A stretch of 64,000 nucleotides of DNA from Saccharopolyspora erythraea (GCF_018141105.1 NZ_CP054839.1:6141411-6205410), one strand, 5' to 3'; shown: positions 50,842-60,432, counted from the first letter of the stretch. The notes: a model not told the origin generated them from the letters alone. Numbers and translations are program-made.

Positions 50842-51429
50842 ATGCGCAGTCCCGCCGAGCACGCGGCCACGACACTGCTGTCCGCCGCCACGGCCCACGT
50901 GGTCACGCCCTCAGCCTCCGCGCGAGGAACCCCTTCCGGGCTCGGCCCGGCCACGATCGGCGGACTGCCGGCCCACCCCCTGATCGTGCACGTCCCGGTG
51001 GTGCTCATCCCGCTGGCCTCGCTCGCGCTTGTGCTCGCAGCGGTCTGGCCCGCGGCACGGCGGAAGCTGAGCTGGTTCACCCCGACGCTGGCGCTGGTGG
51101 CGCTGGCGTCGGTCCCGCTGGCCACCGAATCCGGGGAGTGGCTGTCCGGGCAAATGCGGTTCACCCCGCTCATCGAAGAGCACGAGGAACTGGCCGAAGG
51201 ACTGCTGATCTGGATCGCCGGGCTGGCGGTGTGGGCGCTGCTGGTGTTCGGCCTGGACACCTGGGAGCAGCGGAAGGGGCTGGAGCTGCGATCGCCGCTG
51301 CGGCGCGGCATCGCCGTGGCCACGGTCGTCGGCGCCCTCGCACTCAGCGCCGGATCGGTCACCCAGATCTACCTGGTCGGCGAGTCGGGAGCCGGTGCGG
51401 TGTGGACCGGCACCGCCGCCGGTCGGTAA
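50842..51429 (+). CDS. DUF2231 membrane protein
   Basis: A 195-residue membrane protein with four helices. The DUF2231 signature HPLIVHVPVVLIPLASLAL is at about residues 46-64, and conserved histidines recur (H46, H51, and EEHEELAE near 115). A heme-like role is plausible from the paired histidines but is not shown. DUF2231 genes are often next to Rieske genes, as here (25 bases upstream). The N-terminal 40 residues are an extension. GAGGTG precedes the ATG at 50842. Co-transcribed with the transglycosylase gene. Confidence 0.85.
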   Translation: MRSPAEHAATTLLSAATAHVVTPSASARGTPSGLGPATIGGLPAHPLIVHVPVVLIPLASLALVLAAVWPAARRKLSWFTPTLALVALASVPLATESGEWLSGQMRFTPLIEEHEELAEGLLIWIAGLAVWALLVFGLDTWEQRKGLELRSPLRRGIAVATVVGALALSAGSVTQIYLVGESGAGAVWTGTAAGR

Positions 51430-51454
51430 CGGGCACGACTACGGAGGAGGAGAC

Positions 51455-51886
51455 ATGGAGAACGGCAGGAACGTCCTCGGGCGCCGCGAAGTGATCGTGA
51501 GCGCGGCGGGCGGTGTCGGGGTTCTCGCGCTCGCGTCCTGCGGCTCGGCGGAGGACACGCCGCCGCCGACCCCGGGTGCGGAGGGTGCGGCTCTGGCGAA
51601 GCTGTCCGGTATCCCCGTCGGTGGCGCGGTCTCGGTGACCGGCCCGGACAACGAGCCGATCATCGTCGCGCAGCCGCAACCGGGCACGGTTCGCGCGTTC
51701 AAGGCCGCCTGTACGCACAAGGGCTGCCCGGTCTCGGTCGCGGAGGCCGAACTGCACTGCCCTTGCCACGGCGCGAAGTTCGACTCCGCGACCGGGGAGG
51801 TGCTCAACGGCCCCGCCGAGGAGCCCCTCGCTCCCGTGCAGGTGCACCTCGATCCACAAGGAACGGTACGTACCGGGTCGGCCTGA
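51455..51886 (+). CDS. Tat-exported Rieske 2Fe-2S protein
   Basis: A 143-residue exported iron-sulfur protein. The signal has a twin arginine (GRREVIVSAAGG, R10-R11) and ends in a lipobox-like LASC (C29), so it is probably Tat-translocated, folded with its cluster, and lipid-anchored. Rieske ligands are C86 and H88 (CTHKGC) and C102 and H105 (CPCHG), with the stabilising disulfide from C91 and C104. The length matches small actinobacterial Rieske proteins. GGAGGAGG is 5 bases upstream. It can transfer one electron outside the membrane; the partner may be DUF2231, PepSY or the propeller protein. Confidence 0.93.
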   Translation: MENGRNVLGRREVIVSAAGGVGVLALASCGSAEDTPPPTPGAEGAALAKLSGIPVGGAVSVTGPDNEPIIVAQPQPGTVRAFKAACTHKGCPVSVAEAELHCPCHGAKFDSATGEVLNGPAEEPLAPVQVHLDPQGTVRTGSA

Positions 51887-51983
51887 CCCGCATGTCAGCG
51901 GGTCCGCGCGATGCCGGGTGAGGCCATCCGGCGCCGCGCGGACCTACCGCGCTCCATCTGGAGCTGACTATCTGTGGTGAGTG

Positions 51984-52694
51984 ATGTCGAAGAAGTACGC
52001 GAAGCGCGGAATCTCGATCAACGTCGTTCTCACGGCCGTGGTGGTGCTCGTCACGGTGTGCGTGATCGGCGGGGTGCTGCTGTTCCACGGCAGCGGACCC
52101 GGCGCCGCATCGGGCGCGAGCCTGCGCAAGCCCGGGAGCAACACCCTCACCGAGGCACCGGGCGAGAAGGTCACCGTAGTCGAGTTCCTGGACTACCAGT
52201 GCCCGTCGTGCGCCTCCTACTACGACAACGTGATCAAGCAGCTGGAGGAGGACTACACCGGCAGGATCGACTTCGCCACGCGGGACTTCCCGCTGCCGGT
52301 GCACGCACTGGCGGTGCCAGCGGCCCAGGCCGCGGAAGCCGCGGCGATGCAGGGCAAGTACCGGGAGATGTACCACGCGCTCTACGACGGCTACGAGTCG
52401 TGGGCGGTGGCCGCGGACGGCAGCGGCGTCAGCCAGGACGTCTCGGCGGCGCGGGCGCGGTTCGACGAGTTCGCAATGCGGATCGGCCTGGACCTGGAGC
52501 GGTTCCACCGCGACATGGCCTCCCCGCAGGTCATGTCCAAGATCGAGCAGGACCGGTCGGACGGGGCGAAGGCAGGTGTGAGCGGGACCCCGACGTTCTT
52601 CATCAACGGCGAGTTGTTCGAGCCAACGGGGCGGACCTACGACGAGGTCTCCAAGCAGTTCCGCACGGAAATCGACAGCATCCTGGCGAAGTGA
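51984..52694 (+). CDS. DsbA-like thiol oxidoreductase, membrane anchored
   Basis: A 236-residue protein with one N-terminal helix (about 12-35) and an extracytoplasmic thioredoxin-like DsbA domain (about 55-230). The active site is CPSC (C73-C76) in VVEFLDYQCPSCASYY, the cis-proline loop is GVSGTPTFFING, and the helical insertion is normal. It introduces or shuffles disulfides, or reduces metal sites, in exported proteins. It lies 97 bases after the Rieske gene on the same strand and probably matures cysteine proteins of the cluster. GGTGAGTG is directly upstream of the ATG. Confidence 0.9.
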   Translation: MSKKYAKRGISINVVLTAVVVLVTVCVIGGVLLFHGSGPGAASGASLRKPGSNTLTEAPGEKVTVVEFLDYQCPSCASYYDNVIKQLEEDYTGRIDFATRDFPLPVHALAVPAAQAAEAAAMQGKYREMYHALYDGYESWAVAADGSGVSQDVSAARARFDEFAMRIGLDLERFHRDMASPQVMSKIEQDRSDGAKAGVSGTPTFFINGELFEPTGRTYDEVSKQFRTEIDSILAK

Positions 52695-52767
52695 GCACAG
52701 CCCCAGGCGAGCGTCCACAACGCTACGCCCATCGCCCTGATTTCTCGCCTAACGATGGCGTCAGAAC

Positions 52768-53550
52768 TCATCCCAGCGCGGAGGGGTTCACATACGCCGC
52801 TACGGCGACGAACACCGCGACGGCGAGCACGACGTAGGCGAACCACCGGCGCACGGTCGCCGCATCCAGCCTGGTGGACAACCGAGCAGCCACGATCGAC
52901 ACGACCAGCGCCGTGCCGGCGAACAGCAACAGCACGGTGTAGTCGATGCCGCTGGCCGCGCCCGCGTGTGCGGCGAGTCCTGCGACGGAGTTGATGAGCA
53001 CCACCACGAGCGAGGTGGCGACCGCTTCCTGCGCGCCCAGCCCCAGCAACAGGCTCAAAGCCGGCACGATGACGAAGCCCCCGCCGACACCGAACAGTCC
53101 GGTCAGCAAACCGACGACCGCGCCGGCGGCCACCGCCTTGGGCAGGCATGTGCGCCAGTTGACGCCGCCTTCCCGGGTGCGGCAGGCACCAGCCCGGTTC
53201 TCACCGCCTCGTAGCATCCTCACCGCGACGACGATCATGAGTGCGGCGAAGGCCAGCAGCAGCCAGCGCTGCGGGAGCAGCCGTCCCAGCGCCGCGCCCC
53301 CGAAGGCGGCCGGGGTGCCGGCCGCGCCGAACACCAGCGCGACCGGCCACCGCACGACCGTGCGGCGCTCACGGGGTAGCAGACCGCCGAGGGAGGACAG
53401 CGCGACGACGGCCAGCGACGTGGGAATCGCCATCTGCAAGGGTTGTCCGACGCCGTAGACCAGGGCCGGCACGGCGAGGATCGAACCACCCGCACCGAGC
53501 AGTCCCAACGCCAGGCCGATCACAGCACCGAACGCCACCGCCAAGAACAA
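52768..53550 (-). CDS. TauE/SafE family sulfite exporter
   Basis: A 260-residue membrane protein with about eight helices in two halves. Each half begins with the family glycine motif: GLALGLLGAGGSILAVPALVYG (about 12-33) and GLLTGLFGVGGGFVIVPALSLLLG (about 143-166). Members export sulfite or other organosulfur anions. It is the last gene of the cstR-like sulfur operon, 78 bases after the rhodanese gene, so it probably removes sulfite made from persulfide oxidation. Start TTG 53550 with AGGTGG upstream; no ATG is nearby. Confidence 0.9.
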   Translation of the reverse strand: MFLAVAFGAVIGLALGLLGAGGSILAVPALVYGVGQPLQMAIPTSLAVVALSSLGGLLPRERRTVVRWPVALVFGAAGTPAAFGGAALGRLLPQRWLLLAFAALMIVVAVRMLRGGENRAGACRTREGGVNWRTCLPKAVAAGAVVGLLTGLFGVGGGFVIVPALSLLLGLGAQEAVATSLVVVLINSVAGLAAHAGAASGIDYTVLLLFAGTALVVSIVAARLSTRLDAATVRRWFAYVVLAVAVFVAVAAYVNPSALG

Positions 53551-53628
53551 CCGAACACCACCTGTTCCGATGGCGGGCCAGGTCCGCCACCGCTGACGTC
53601 ATCGCTTCGACGTGCGTCGCCCCGTCGA

Positions 53629-54228
53629 CTAGCCCCCGGTTCGAGCGCCAGGAGCCTTCCCGTTGATCGCTTCGATCGGGGAGGATGTGTCGGTGGTGGT
53701 GCGGTTGTGCGGCAGCAGCGCGAGCAGCCTGGCCATGGCGCAGGTGTTGGTCACCGCGGCGAAGATCAGACCCGCGCCGACGAACCCCGCGACCCACTTC
53801 AGCGGTTCGTAGGCCGTGCTCGCCACGACCCCCGCGAGCACGAGCAGGCCAGCGGTCAGCCGGACCTGCCGCTCCATCGCCCACGTGCCCCGGCCTCGGC
53901 TGAGGTCTCCGCCGTCGCGTTCCCATCCGGTGATGCCGCCGCGCAGCACGCTGAGCCGCTCCAGTCCGGCCGCCTCCAGCAACGTTCGGGCCTGCTCAGC
54001 ACGATTTCCCGAGGCGCACACCAACACCACCGGGTCGTCGTGCCGCGCCGCGCCGAGCTCGTGCCGGTTCTTCTGAATCAGGTCGAGCGGGACGTTGCAG
54101 GAGCCCGGGATGTGGGTCGAGGCGAACTCACCCGGTGTGCGCACGTCGATCAGCCGAACCTGGGGTTCGGTCTCGCGCAACTCCCGGACCTGCGCGGTGT
54201 CCATGGTCTGGGGCGGGGTCTGGGGCAT
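53629..54228 (-). CDS. rhodanese with DUF2892 membrane domain (YgaP-like)
   Basis: A 199-residue protein. The rhodanese domain is at residues 8-110 (VRLIDVRTPGEFASTHIPGSCNVPLDLI), with the active-site cysteine in LVCASGNRAEQ. It is followed by a DUF2892 membrane part with two helices (about 125-145 and 148-168, ending NTCAMARLLALLP), the layout of YgaP. It carries persulfide sulfur at the membrane. An ATG 3 codons upstream (54237) lies too close to its Shine-Dalgarno sequence, so I prefer 54228. Third gene of the sulfur operon, 34 bases after the MBL-rhodanese gene. Confidence 0.9.
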   Translation of the reverse strand: MPQTPPQTMDTAQVRELRETEPQVRLIDVRTPGEFASTHIPGSCNVPLDLIQKNRHELGAARHDDPVVLVCASGNRAEQARTLLEAAGLERLSVLRGGITGWERDGGDLSRGRGTWAMERQVRLTAGLLVLAGVVASTAYEPLKWVAGFVGAGLIFAAVTNTCAMARLLALLPHNRTTTDTSSPIEAINGKAPGARTGG

Positions 54229-54262
54229 CTTCGGCATCCTTCCTCGGTTGTTGCGGGTCGTG

Positions 54263-55693
54263 TCAGGAGGCGTCGGCGATCGGCACACCCGCTTCGGCGG
54301 CGGCGTCGAACCGGTCGTCGATGACCACGACCGTCCGACCGGCGGCCTCCAGCAGCGACGCCGCGGCGGTCGCCCGGTATCCGCTGCCGCAGTGCACCCA
54401 CACCACCCCGTCGGGGACCTCGCCCACCCGGTCCTTGACTGCGTAGAGCGGGATGTGCACCGCGCCGGTGACGTGCGAGGCGGCGAACTCGTTGTTGGTG
54501 CGCACGTCGAGCACGACGTCGGGGCGGGGCAGGCCGTCGGTATCGCCGGCCAATGCGGCGGCCAGATCCGCGAACGTGGCCGTCCGGGTGCTGCGCAGCT
54601 GGCCGGGGTCGGCCGCCAGCTCCTCCGACCGGCCGACGGCCGCCGCGGCGAACTCGTCGATCCCGATCCGCGCCAGTTCGCGTTGGGCCTCAGCGACCTG
54701 TTCGCTGGAGTCACCGAGCAGCGTGATGGGCGCGCCCCAGTCGATCATCCAGCCGAGCCAGGTCACCATCGGTCCATCCAGCCCGAGGCTGACCGTGCCC
54801 GCCAGGTGCGAGACCACATATGCCTTGCGGGAGCGCAGGTCGACCACCCACTCGCCGTGCTCCAGACGGCGCTTGAGCTCTTCCGGCCGAGCCCGGGCCG
54901 GAGCGCGCAGGTCCACCGGTGGCGGTCCTGCGGTGTTCTTCACACCCATGTGCGCGTAGTAGGCCGGGTAGGCGTCCAGCCCCGCAAGCGTCTGCTCGAC
55001 GAAGTCGCGTTCCGCCAACGTCAACGCGGGGTTGATCCGCTTCTGCTCACCCAGCGTCGCCGAGTCGCCGGAAGCCTGAGTGGCCGAGCAGAAGCTGCCG
55101 AAGCCGTGAGTGGGCCAGAGCTGCGCACCCTCGGGCAGGATCTCGGCCAGTTTCCGCGCGGACGCGTACTGGTGGCGCGCCAGCTCCTCGCTGTGCTGCT
55201 CACCCAGCAGATCAGTGCGCCCGGTCGTGCCGAACAGCAGCGACCCGCCGGTGAACACGCCCACCGGGCCATCCTGGGATTCCAGGACGTAGGACAGGTG
55301 GTGGAACGTATGCCCAGGGGTGGCCACCGCCCGCACCCGCATCCGCGACGACAGCTCCACCACTTCGCCGTCCCTCAACTGCCGACGGTCGAACGGCACC
55401 TCGTCCGCGGCCGCCAGACCGTACTCGGCACCGGTCAACCGGGCCAGCTCCAGACCACCGGAGACGTAGTCGTTGTGCACATGCGTTTCGAGCACCAACG
55501 CGACGCGCACACCCAGCCGGCCGGCGGTGGCGATGATCCGGTCCACGTCCCGCTGCGGGTCGACCACCACGGCCACCTCACCATCAGTGGCCAGGTAGCT
55601 GCGGTCCCCGAGCGAGGACGTCTCGATCACCTCGACCGCCAGCCCACCGGCGAGCCGGTCTTCCTGCTTGACCACGTTGACCGCCGTCACCAC
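54263..55693 (-). CDS. MBL-fold persulfide dioxygenase-like/rhodanese fusion (CstB-like)
   Basis: A 476-residue fusion. The N-terminal metallo-beta-lactamase domain (residues 20-235) has THVHNDYVSGG, ATPGHTFHHLSY and TGGSLLFG metal-site motifs. Two rhodanese domains follow. The first (about 265-355) has no cysteine at the active site. The second (about 370-476) has it in VWVHCGSGYRATAAAS. CstB-type enzymes oxidise low-molecular-weight persulfides, a glutathione-independent dioxygenase and transferase reaction. Fusion of MBL and rhodanese with a cstR regulator indicates sulfide or persulfide detoxification. I use GTG 55693, since GAGAGGGG is just upstream. An operator precedes it at 55788. Confidence 0.88.
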   Translation of the reverse strand: MVTAVNVVKQEDRLAGGLAVEVIETSSLGDRSYLATDGEVAVVVDPQRDVDRIIATAGRLGVRVALVLETHVHNDYVSGGLELARLTGAEYGLAAADEVPFDRRQLRDGEVVELSSRMRVRAVATPGHTFHHLSYVLESQDGPVGVFTGGSLLFGTTGRTDLLGEQHSEELARHQYASARKLAEILPEGAQLWPTHGFGSFCSATQASGDSATLGEQKRINPALTLAERDFVEQTLAGLDAYPAYYAHMGVKNTAGPPPVDLRAPARARPEELKRRLEHGEWVVDLRSRKAYVVSHLAGTVSLGLDGPMVTWLGWMIDWGAPITLLGDSSEQVAEAQRELARIGIDEFAAAAVGRSEELAADPGQLRSTRTATFADLAAALAGDTDGLPRPDVVLDVRTNNEFAASHVTGAVHIPLYAVKDRVGEVPDGVVWVHCGSGYRATAAASLLEAAGRTVVVIDDRFDAAAEAGVPIADAS

Positions 55694-55787
55694 GCAACAC
55701 CCCTCTCGATCTCGTGCCCGGCATCGATCCACGTCGGCTTCCCGCCGCAGACCGACGCCGCAGTGCTTGCTCCAACATGAACCCGTT

Positions 55788-55803
55788 ATACCCCGGGGGG
55801 TAC
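55788..55803. promoter_or_regulatory. CsoR/CstR-type operator before the MBL-rhodanese gene
   Basis: ATACCCC-GG-GGGGTAC: arms are complementary except the last base. It matches the perfect copy at 56156. Known CsoR-family operators have this A/T-flanked C-run/G-run pattern. Confidence 0.8.
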
Positions 55804-55853
55804 ATACCCAAACATGACTCCCCGATGGAGGAGCTCAGAGCCGAGTACCACCC

Positions 55854-56252
<399 letters not shown>

Positions 56253-56401
56253 TCAGGCGGGCACGAACAGGTCCCGGCAGTCACCCGCTCACAACGACAT
56301 CGCGAAACCGATTGGCTGCTGGAGCGCCACCGCCTGCCCGGAGCACAAGGCCGCCGCGGTCAGCAGACGGCAACCACGACCGCACCAACTCGCCCGTCCG
56401 G

Positions 56402-56521
56402 ACCCAGCCACTCAAACCTGGTCTGACCTTCCACGGACTTCGCCACAGCCACAAGACCTCGGATGATCGAAGACCGAGCCGCCTGCCTCGGCCACACCCT
56501 CGACGAGCTGTCCGCGAGGTC
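56402..56521 (+). pseudogene. tyrosine recombinase C-terminal remnant
   Basis: The plus strand reads PGLTFHGLRHSHKT in one frame and then MIEDRAACLGHTLDEL in another. These are parts of the C-terminal catalytic domain of a phage/ICE-type tyrosine recombinase: the HxxRH motif (HGLRH), followed by the helix before the catalytic tyrosine. The frame is broken and the tyrosine is lost. It suggests that an integrated element once ended here. Confidence 0.6.
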
Positions 56522-56557
56522 GACTCCGGGCCTTGCCACCGGATGTTGGGCACGGGG

Positions 56558-57555
56558 TTATGCGGCTTCGGGCAGCGTAGTCGATGACGGGATCAGGCTG
56601 TTCTCGTAGGCGATCGGGGATCGCTGACCGAGGTGGGAATGACGACGGCGGGTGTTGTAGCGGTGCAGCCGGCCGAACGCGGCCAGTCGCGCGTGGCGTT
56701 CACTGTCCCAGCACCGGGTGCCCTGGAGGGTCTCACGCTTGAAGGCCGCGTTCAGGCTTTCGGCGGCGGCGTTGTCCGCGGAGCTTCCCACCGCGCCCAT
56801 GGACTGGATCACCCCAGCTTTCTGGCAAGCGTCGGCGAACGCTCGAGAGGTGTACTGCGCCCCGTGATCGGCGTGAAAGATCGCGCCGGCCAGGCTGCCC
56901 CGGGTGCGTTCGGCGGCCCGCAATGCGTCGATTACCAGCTCGGTGCGCATGTGATCGGCGATGGCCCACCCGACCAGCCGGCGCGAGCACAAATCCATCA
57001 CGGTCGCCAGGTAGCAGAACGTCCCGTCGACGATCGGCAGATAGGTGATATCGCCGGCATAGTGGGTGTTCGGCGCCCCGGTGGTGAAGTCCCGCCGGAT
57101 CAGATCCGGGGCCTTGGCCGCCGCGGGGTCGCCGATCGTGGTGCGGTGCCGACAGCGCTGCCACAGCCCGCAAAGCCCGATCCCGCGCATGACCCGGGAG
57201 ACCCGCTTGTGGTTGACCAGATGCCCGCGGTGATCCGCGGGACGCCGTAGGTGCCGCCCGATTCCCGGTGGACCACGCGGATGCACGCTGCCAGACGGTC
57301 ATCGGCAACACTACGGGCTGCCCGGTGGGCCGCGGTGGCTTTCCAGTGGTAGAAGCTGGACCGCGCGACACCGATGACCTGGCACAACCGCTTCACGCCG
57401 TAACGACGCTGGTGGTCTGCGACGAACTGGAAGCGGTTCACCAGCGCGTCTGTCCGGCGAAATACTTGGCCGCCTTACGCAGGATCTCGCGTTCCTCCTG
57501 CAGCTCGCGGACCCGCTTGCGCAGCGCGGCATTCTCGCTCTCCAGCGTGCCGGAA
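56558..57555 (-). mobile_element. IS3-family remnant (orfA tail plus frameshifted orfB)
   Basis: Minus strand. Only the last part of orfA remains (57438-57555, leucine-zipper SGTLESENAALRKRVRELQEEREILRKAAKYFAGQTRW). orfB begins at GTG 57441, overlapping the orfA stop (TGGTGA), with MNRFQFVADHQRRYGVKRLCQVIGVARSSFYHWK. Near 57235 it loses frame after YGVPRIT. The second frame carries the DDE integrase core: YAGDITYLP, FHADHGAQYTS and ESLNAAFKRE, all three acidic residues present, ending at 56558. Truncation and frameshift make it inactive. The outer right end is missing at the junction with another IS3 fragment. Confidence 0.82.
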
Positions 57556-57631
57556 GCCGGTCCGACCTTCCTCCGGTGGACTGGACACCCGTGTCGATAG
57601 GAGTGTCCGCGAGTCAGATGGGCAACGACCG

Positions 57632-57780
57632 ACTCGTCGAACGTTCTCGGCGGAGTTCGAGCGTGAGGCTGTGGAACGGGTGCTCACGTGTGGGAAAGCG
57701 GCCGCTGAGGCCGCCCGTGACCTTGGCATCTATGGCTCCGCGCTGGTCTTCCACAGTTCAAAGTACCTGGTTGCCGTGAT
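57632..57780 (+). pseudogene. second IS3 orfA fragment, opposite orientation
   Basis: The plus strand encodes RRTFSAEFEREAVERVLTCGKAAAEAARDLGI, the helix-turn-helix start of an IS3/IS911-type OrfA. Similarity then stops. It points away from the first remnant, so two IS3 pieces meet head to head about 70 bases apart. No identifiable gene lies between here and the MFS stop at 57932. Confidence 0.6.
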
Positions 57781-57931
57781 ACGCCCGGTCAAGACCGGAG
57801 CAGGAGTAGCGATCCGCGAGCCGTGGCGTAGCCGCTCGACGGCTCCAGCGAGCAAGTTCGCCACCGCGACACCGACCGCGGGGGCCAGCCCAATGGTCAG
57901 GTGCGGCGAGTTCATGGACAGCATTCCGGCT

Positions 57932-59242
57932 TCAGCCGGTGTGGCTGGCGCTTTCCCGGTGTGGCTGGTCGGCGCTGTCGCGGGCACAAGGGCGGTACAA
58001 GGCTGCAGAGGCGAGGCCGTTCGCCGCGGTGAGTCCGGCGGTGATGAGGAGCAGCGAGGATCGCAGACCGATCTGGTCACCTAGATATCCGGTGAGCAGT
58101 GCGTACCCGCCGTAGGCGAGGGACTCGACCAGGTAGACCGAGACGGCGAACGCCATGGCACGCAGGTGCGGGGGGACGACCGCCATCACCAGTGGGCGGT
58201 TCACGACGGGAACTTGGCCCTGGAGCAACCCGAGCATCGCGAACAGCGCTGCGTACGGGGCGATGTTCTCCGCCGTGATCTCCAGCGTGACGAAGGCGAT
58301 GGCGGCGAAGCCGAGCTGGCTGACCTGGAGCATCAGGACGCGGCCGCTTCGGGGCAGTGCCACGTGGAGGCGGTCCAGGACTCGTCCCCCGAGGAGGGTG
58401 CCGACGACATAACCGAGGGAGAACGGCACCGCGGCGACCGCGGCAGTCGAGGTCGAGAACCCGCGCTCCTCGACCAGGAACACGACGCCGAAGGTCATCA
58501 TCACGTTCTGACCTGAGAACAGACGCTGGGCGAGCAGGTAGCGGAAGCTTCGGATGCGGAGCAGTTCGCGAAGACCATCGCCCACTTTCCGGGCCTTGGT
58601 ATCGAGATCGTCGCGACGCGGTGCGTGCCTGGCGGCGTGGTGCCCGGGGTCGTCGAGGAAGCCCAGGACTAGGACTCCGACCAGCAGGCAGACCGTGCCG
58701 GACAGGACATAGCCGTAGCGCCAGCCGTTGTCGAAGTGCGCCAGCGATCCGAACACCGGAGCGCTGGCACCGGTGATGATGGCAACCCCAGCGTAGAGGA
58801 TTCCGGTGGCGCGGCCCCGGTGGTGGTCGGCGTAGACGTCGCCGAGGATCTCGAGGGCGATGGCACCCGAGCCGGCGAATCCGGCGGCTCCGATGCCGTA
58901 GAGCACCAGGAACGCGGTGAAGTTCGTGGACAGGCCCGCGGCGATGATCCAGACGCCCCAGAACCCGGAGCAGATCGCCAGCACGGATCGCCGCGAGTAC
59001 CGCCGGCCCAGCATCGCCCAGGGGACGCTTGTGGCGGCGCCGGCGACCTTGGCGACCGCCGTGATCGCACCCAGTGCCGCCGCCGACAACCCGAAGGCGT
59101 CACGCATGAGCGGGAACATCACCGTAGTGATGCTGTTCTCGGCGTTGTCCATGGAGGTCGATGCGGTGAGCAGGGCGAGGTTCTTACCGCGCGACAGGCG
59201 CGTCCCGTGTCCGGGTGCTCCATTCGGCCGGTCGGCGCTCAC
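57932..59242 (-). CDS. MFS transporter of a catabolic operon
   Basis: A 436-residue major facilitator with about 12 helices. The first helix begins STSMDNAENSITTVMFPLMRDAFGLS, with a motif-A-like LGRRYSRRSVLA loop, and the second half starts near FRYLLAQRLFSGQNVMMTFGVVFLVEERGFS. GTG 59242 overlaps the acyl-CoA dehydrogenase stop (GTGA), so translation is coupled. The likely role is uptake of the substrate degraded by the downstream acyl-CoA enzymes. It is the last intact gene before the IS3 graveyard. Confidence 0.88.
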   Translation of the reverse strand: MSADRPNGAPGHGTRLSRGKNLALLTASTSMDNAENSITTVMFPLMRDAFGLSAAALGAITAVAKVAGAATSVPWAMLGRRYSRRSVLAICSGFWGVWIIAAGLSTNFTAFLVLYGIGAAGFAGSGAIALEILGDVYADHHRGRATGILYAGVAIITGASAPVFGSLAHFDNGWRYGYVLSGTVCLLVGVLVLGFLDDPGHHAARHAPRRDDLDTKARKVGDGLRELLRIRSFRYLLAQRLFSGQNVMMTFGVVFLVEERGFSTSTAAVAAVPFSLGYVVGTLLGGRVLDRLHVALPRSGRVLMLQVSQLGFAAIAFVTLEITAENIAPYAALFAMLGLLQGQVPVVNRPLVMAVVPPHLRAMAFAVSVYLVESLAYGGYALLTGYLGDQIGLRSSLLLITAGLTAANGLASAALYRPCARDSADQPHRESASHTG

Positions 59243-60423
59243 CGCGCCGCTCCGGCCGCGAGCCCCTTGGCGATCGCGTTCTTGTGGATCTCAGTGGTGC
59301 CGGTGACGATCCGGAACATGCGCAGGGTGCGGAAGATCTGTTCCACCTCGTGACCCCGCGTGACGCCGGTCTTGCCGTGGATCTGCACCGCGAGGTCGGC
59401 CACCCGGAAGGCGGCCTCGGCGGTGAACAGCTTGCACATGTTGGCCTCGACGACCACCGGCTCACCGCGGTCGGCCTGAGCCGCTGTTCCCAACACCAAC
59501 GCGCGGGCGGCGTGCAGGTCGGTGGACATCTGAGCGAGGTGGTGCTGGATCGCCTGCAACTCGAGCATGGGGCCGCCGAAGACGGTGCGGCCTCGGGCGT
59601 AGTCCAGCGACAGCTGGAGGGCGCGCCGGGCGAGGCCGATCATGGTTGGGCAGTGCAGCAGTCGGTTCATGTTGATCCGGCCGACGCCGACCTGGAGTCC
59701 CTTGCCGAGGGGACCGAGCACGTTGGTGGCGGGCACGAAGCAGTCCTCGAGGAGGACATCGCCCTCGATGTGCTGGCCCGACATCGGGGTTTCGCCATCG
59801 AGCACGGTGCAGCCCGCGGCGTCGAAGTCGACGAGGAACGCGCTGTAGGTCTCGTTCTCGTGATGGTGGCGGGCGACCACGATCGCGAAGTCTGCGAAGG
59901 GTGCGGCGGAGCTGAACACCTTGCGGCCGGTCAGCCGATAGCCGTCGCCGTCGCGTCGGGCGGTCGTGGTCATCCGGCGGATGTCGGACCCTGCTTCGGG
60001 TTCGGTGAGGGAGAAGCAGCAGGCCCGTTCACCGCGAACCACCGGGAGGAAGTACCGCTCCAGCTGCTCCGGCGTGGCGGCGTCGAGTGCCACGCCCACC
60101 CGCAGCGGCCCGCCCATGTCACCCAAGACGTTGGGGAACAGCGACGATCCGCGGGCTGCGGCTTCCTCCTTGAGCACGCACAGATCGTGGTGCGCCAGCC
60201 CCTGGCCGCCCAGCTCGGGCGGCAAGTTGATGCCGTAGAAACCGAGCTCGCGGCTGCGCCGCCACACCTGCCGCAGCGTCGCCCGGTCGACGCGGGTTTC
60301 GGCGGTGATGGCCTGCTCGCGCTCGAACGGGATCAGCTCCTGGTCGAGGTAGGTCCGCAGCTTGACGATCCACTCCTGCAGCTCGGGCAGGTGGCGGTAG
60401 TCGGGTTCGAGGGTGAAGGTCAC
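59239..60423 (-). CDS. acyl-CoA dehydrogenase
   Basis: A 394-residue FAD-dependent acyl-CoA dehydrogenase of normal length. It carries the FAD/substrate motifs CCFSLTEPEAGSDIRRMTTTA, the middle strand GYRLTGRKVFSSAAPFADFAIVVA, the helix with RARGRTVFGGPM, and the ending QIHGKTGVTRGHEVEQIFRTLRMFRIVTGTTEIHKNAIAKG. The usual catalytic glutamate seems to be within the GHEVEQ/TTEIH region; exact assignment needs an alignment. It introduces an alpha-beta double bond into an acyl-CoA made by the ligase gene 9 bases upstream. GTG start with GAGGAGG upstream. Confidence 0.92.
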   Translation of the reverse strand: MTFTLEPDYRHLPELQEWIVKLRTYLDQELIPFEREQAITAETRVDRATLRQVWRRSRELGFYGINLPPELGGQGLAHHDLCVLKEEAAARGSSLFPNVLGDMGGPLRVGVALDAATPEQLERYFLPVVRGERACCFSLTEPEAGSDIRRMTTTARRDGDGYRLTGRKVFSSAAPFADFAIVVARHHHENETYSAFLVDFDAAGCTVLDGETPMSGQHIEGDVLLEDCFVPATNVLGPLGKGLQVGVGRINMNRLLHCPTMIGLARRALQLSLDYARGRTVFGGPMLELQAIQHHLAQMSTDLHAARALVLGTAAQADRGEPVVVEANMCKLFTAEAAFRVADLAVQIHGKTGVTRGHEVEQIFRTLRMFRIVTGTTEIHKNAIAKGLAAGAAR

Positions 60424-60432
60424 TGGGCCTCC

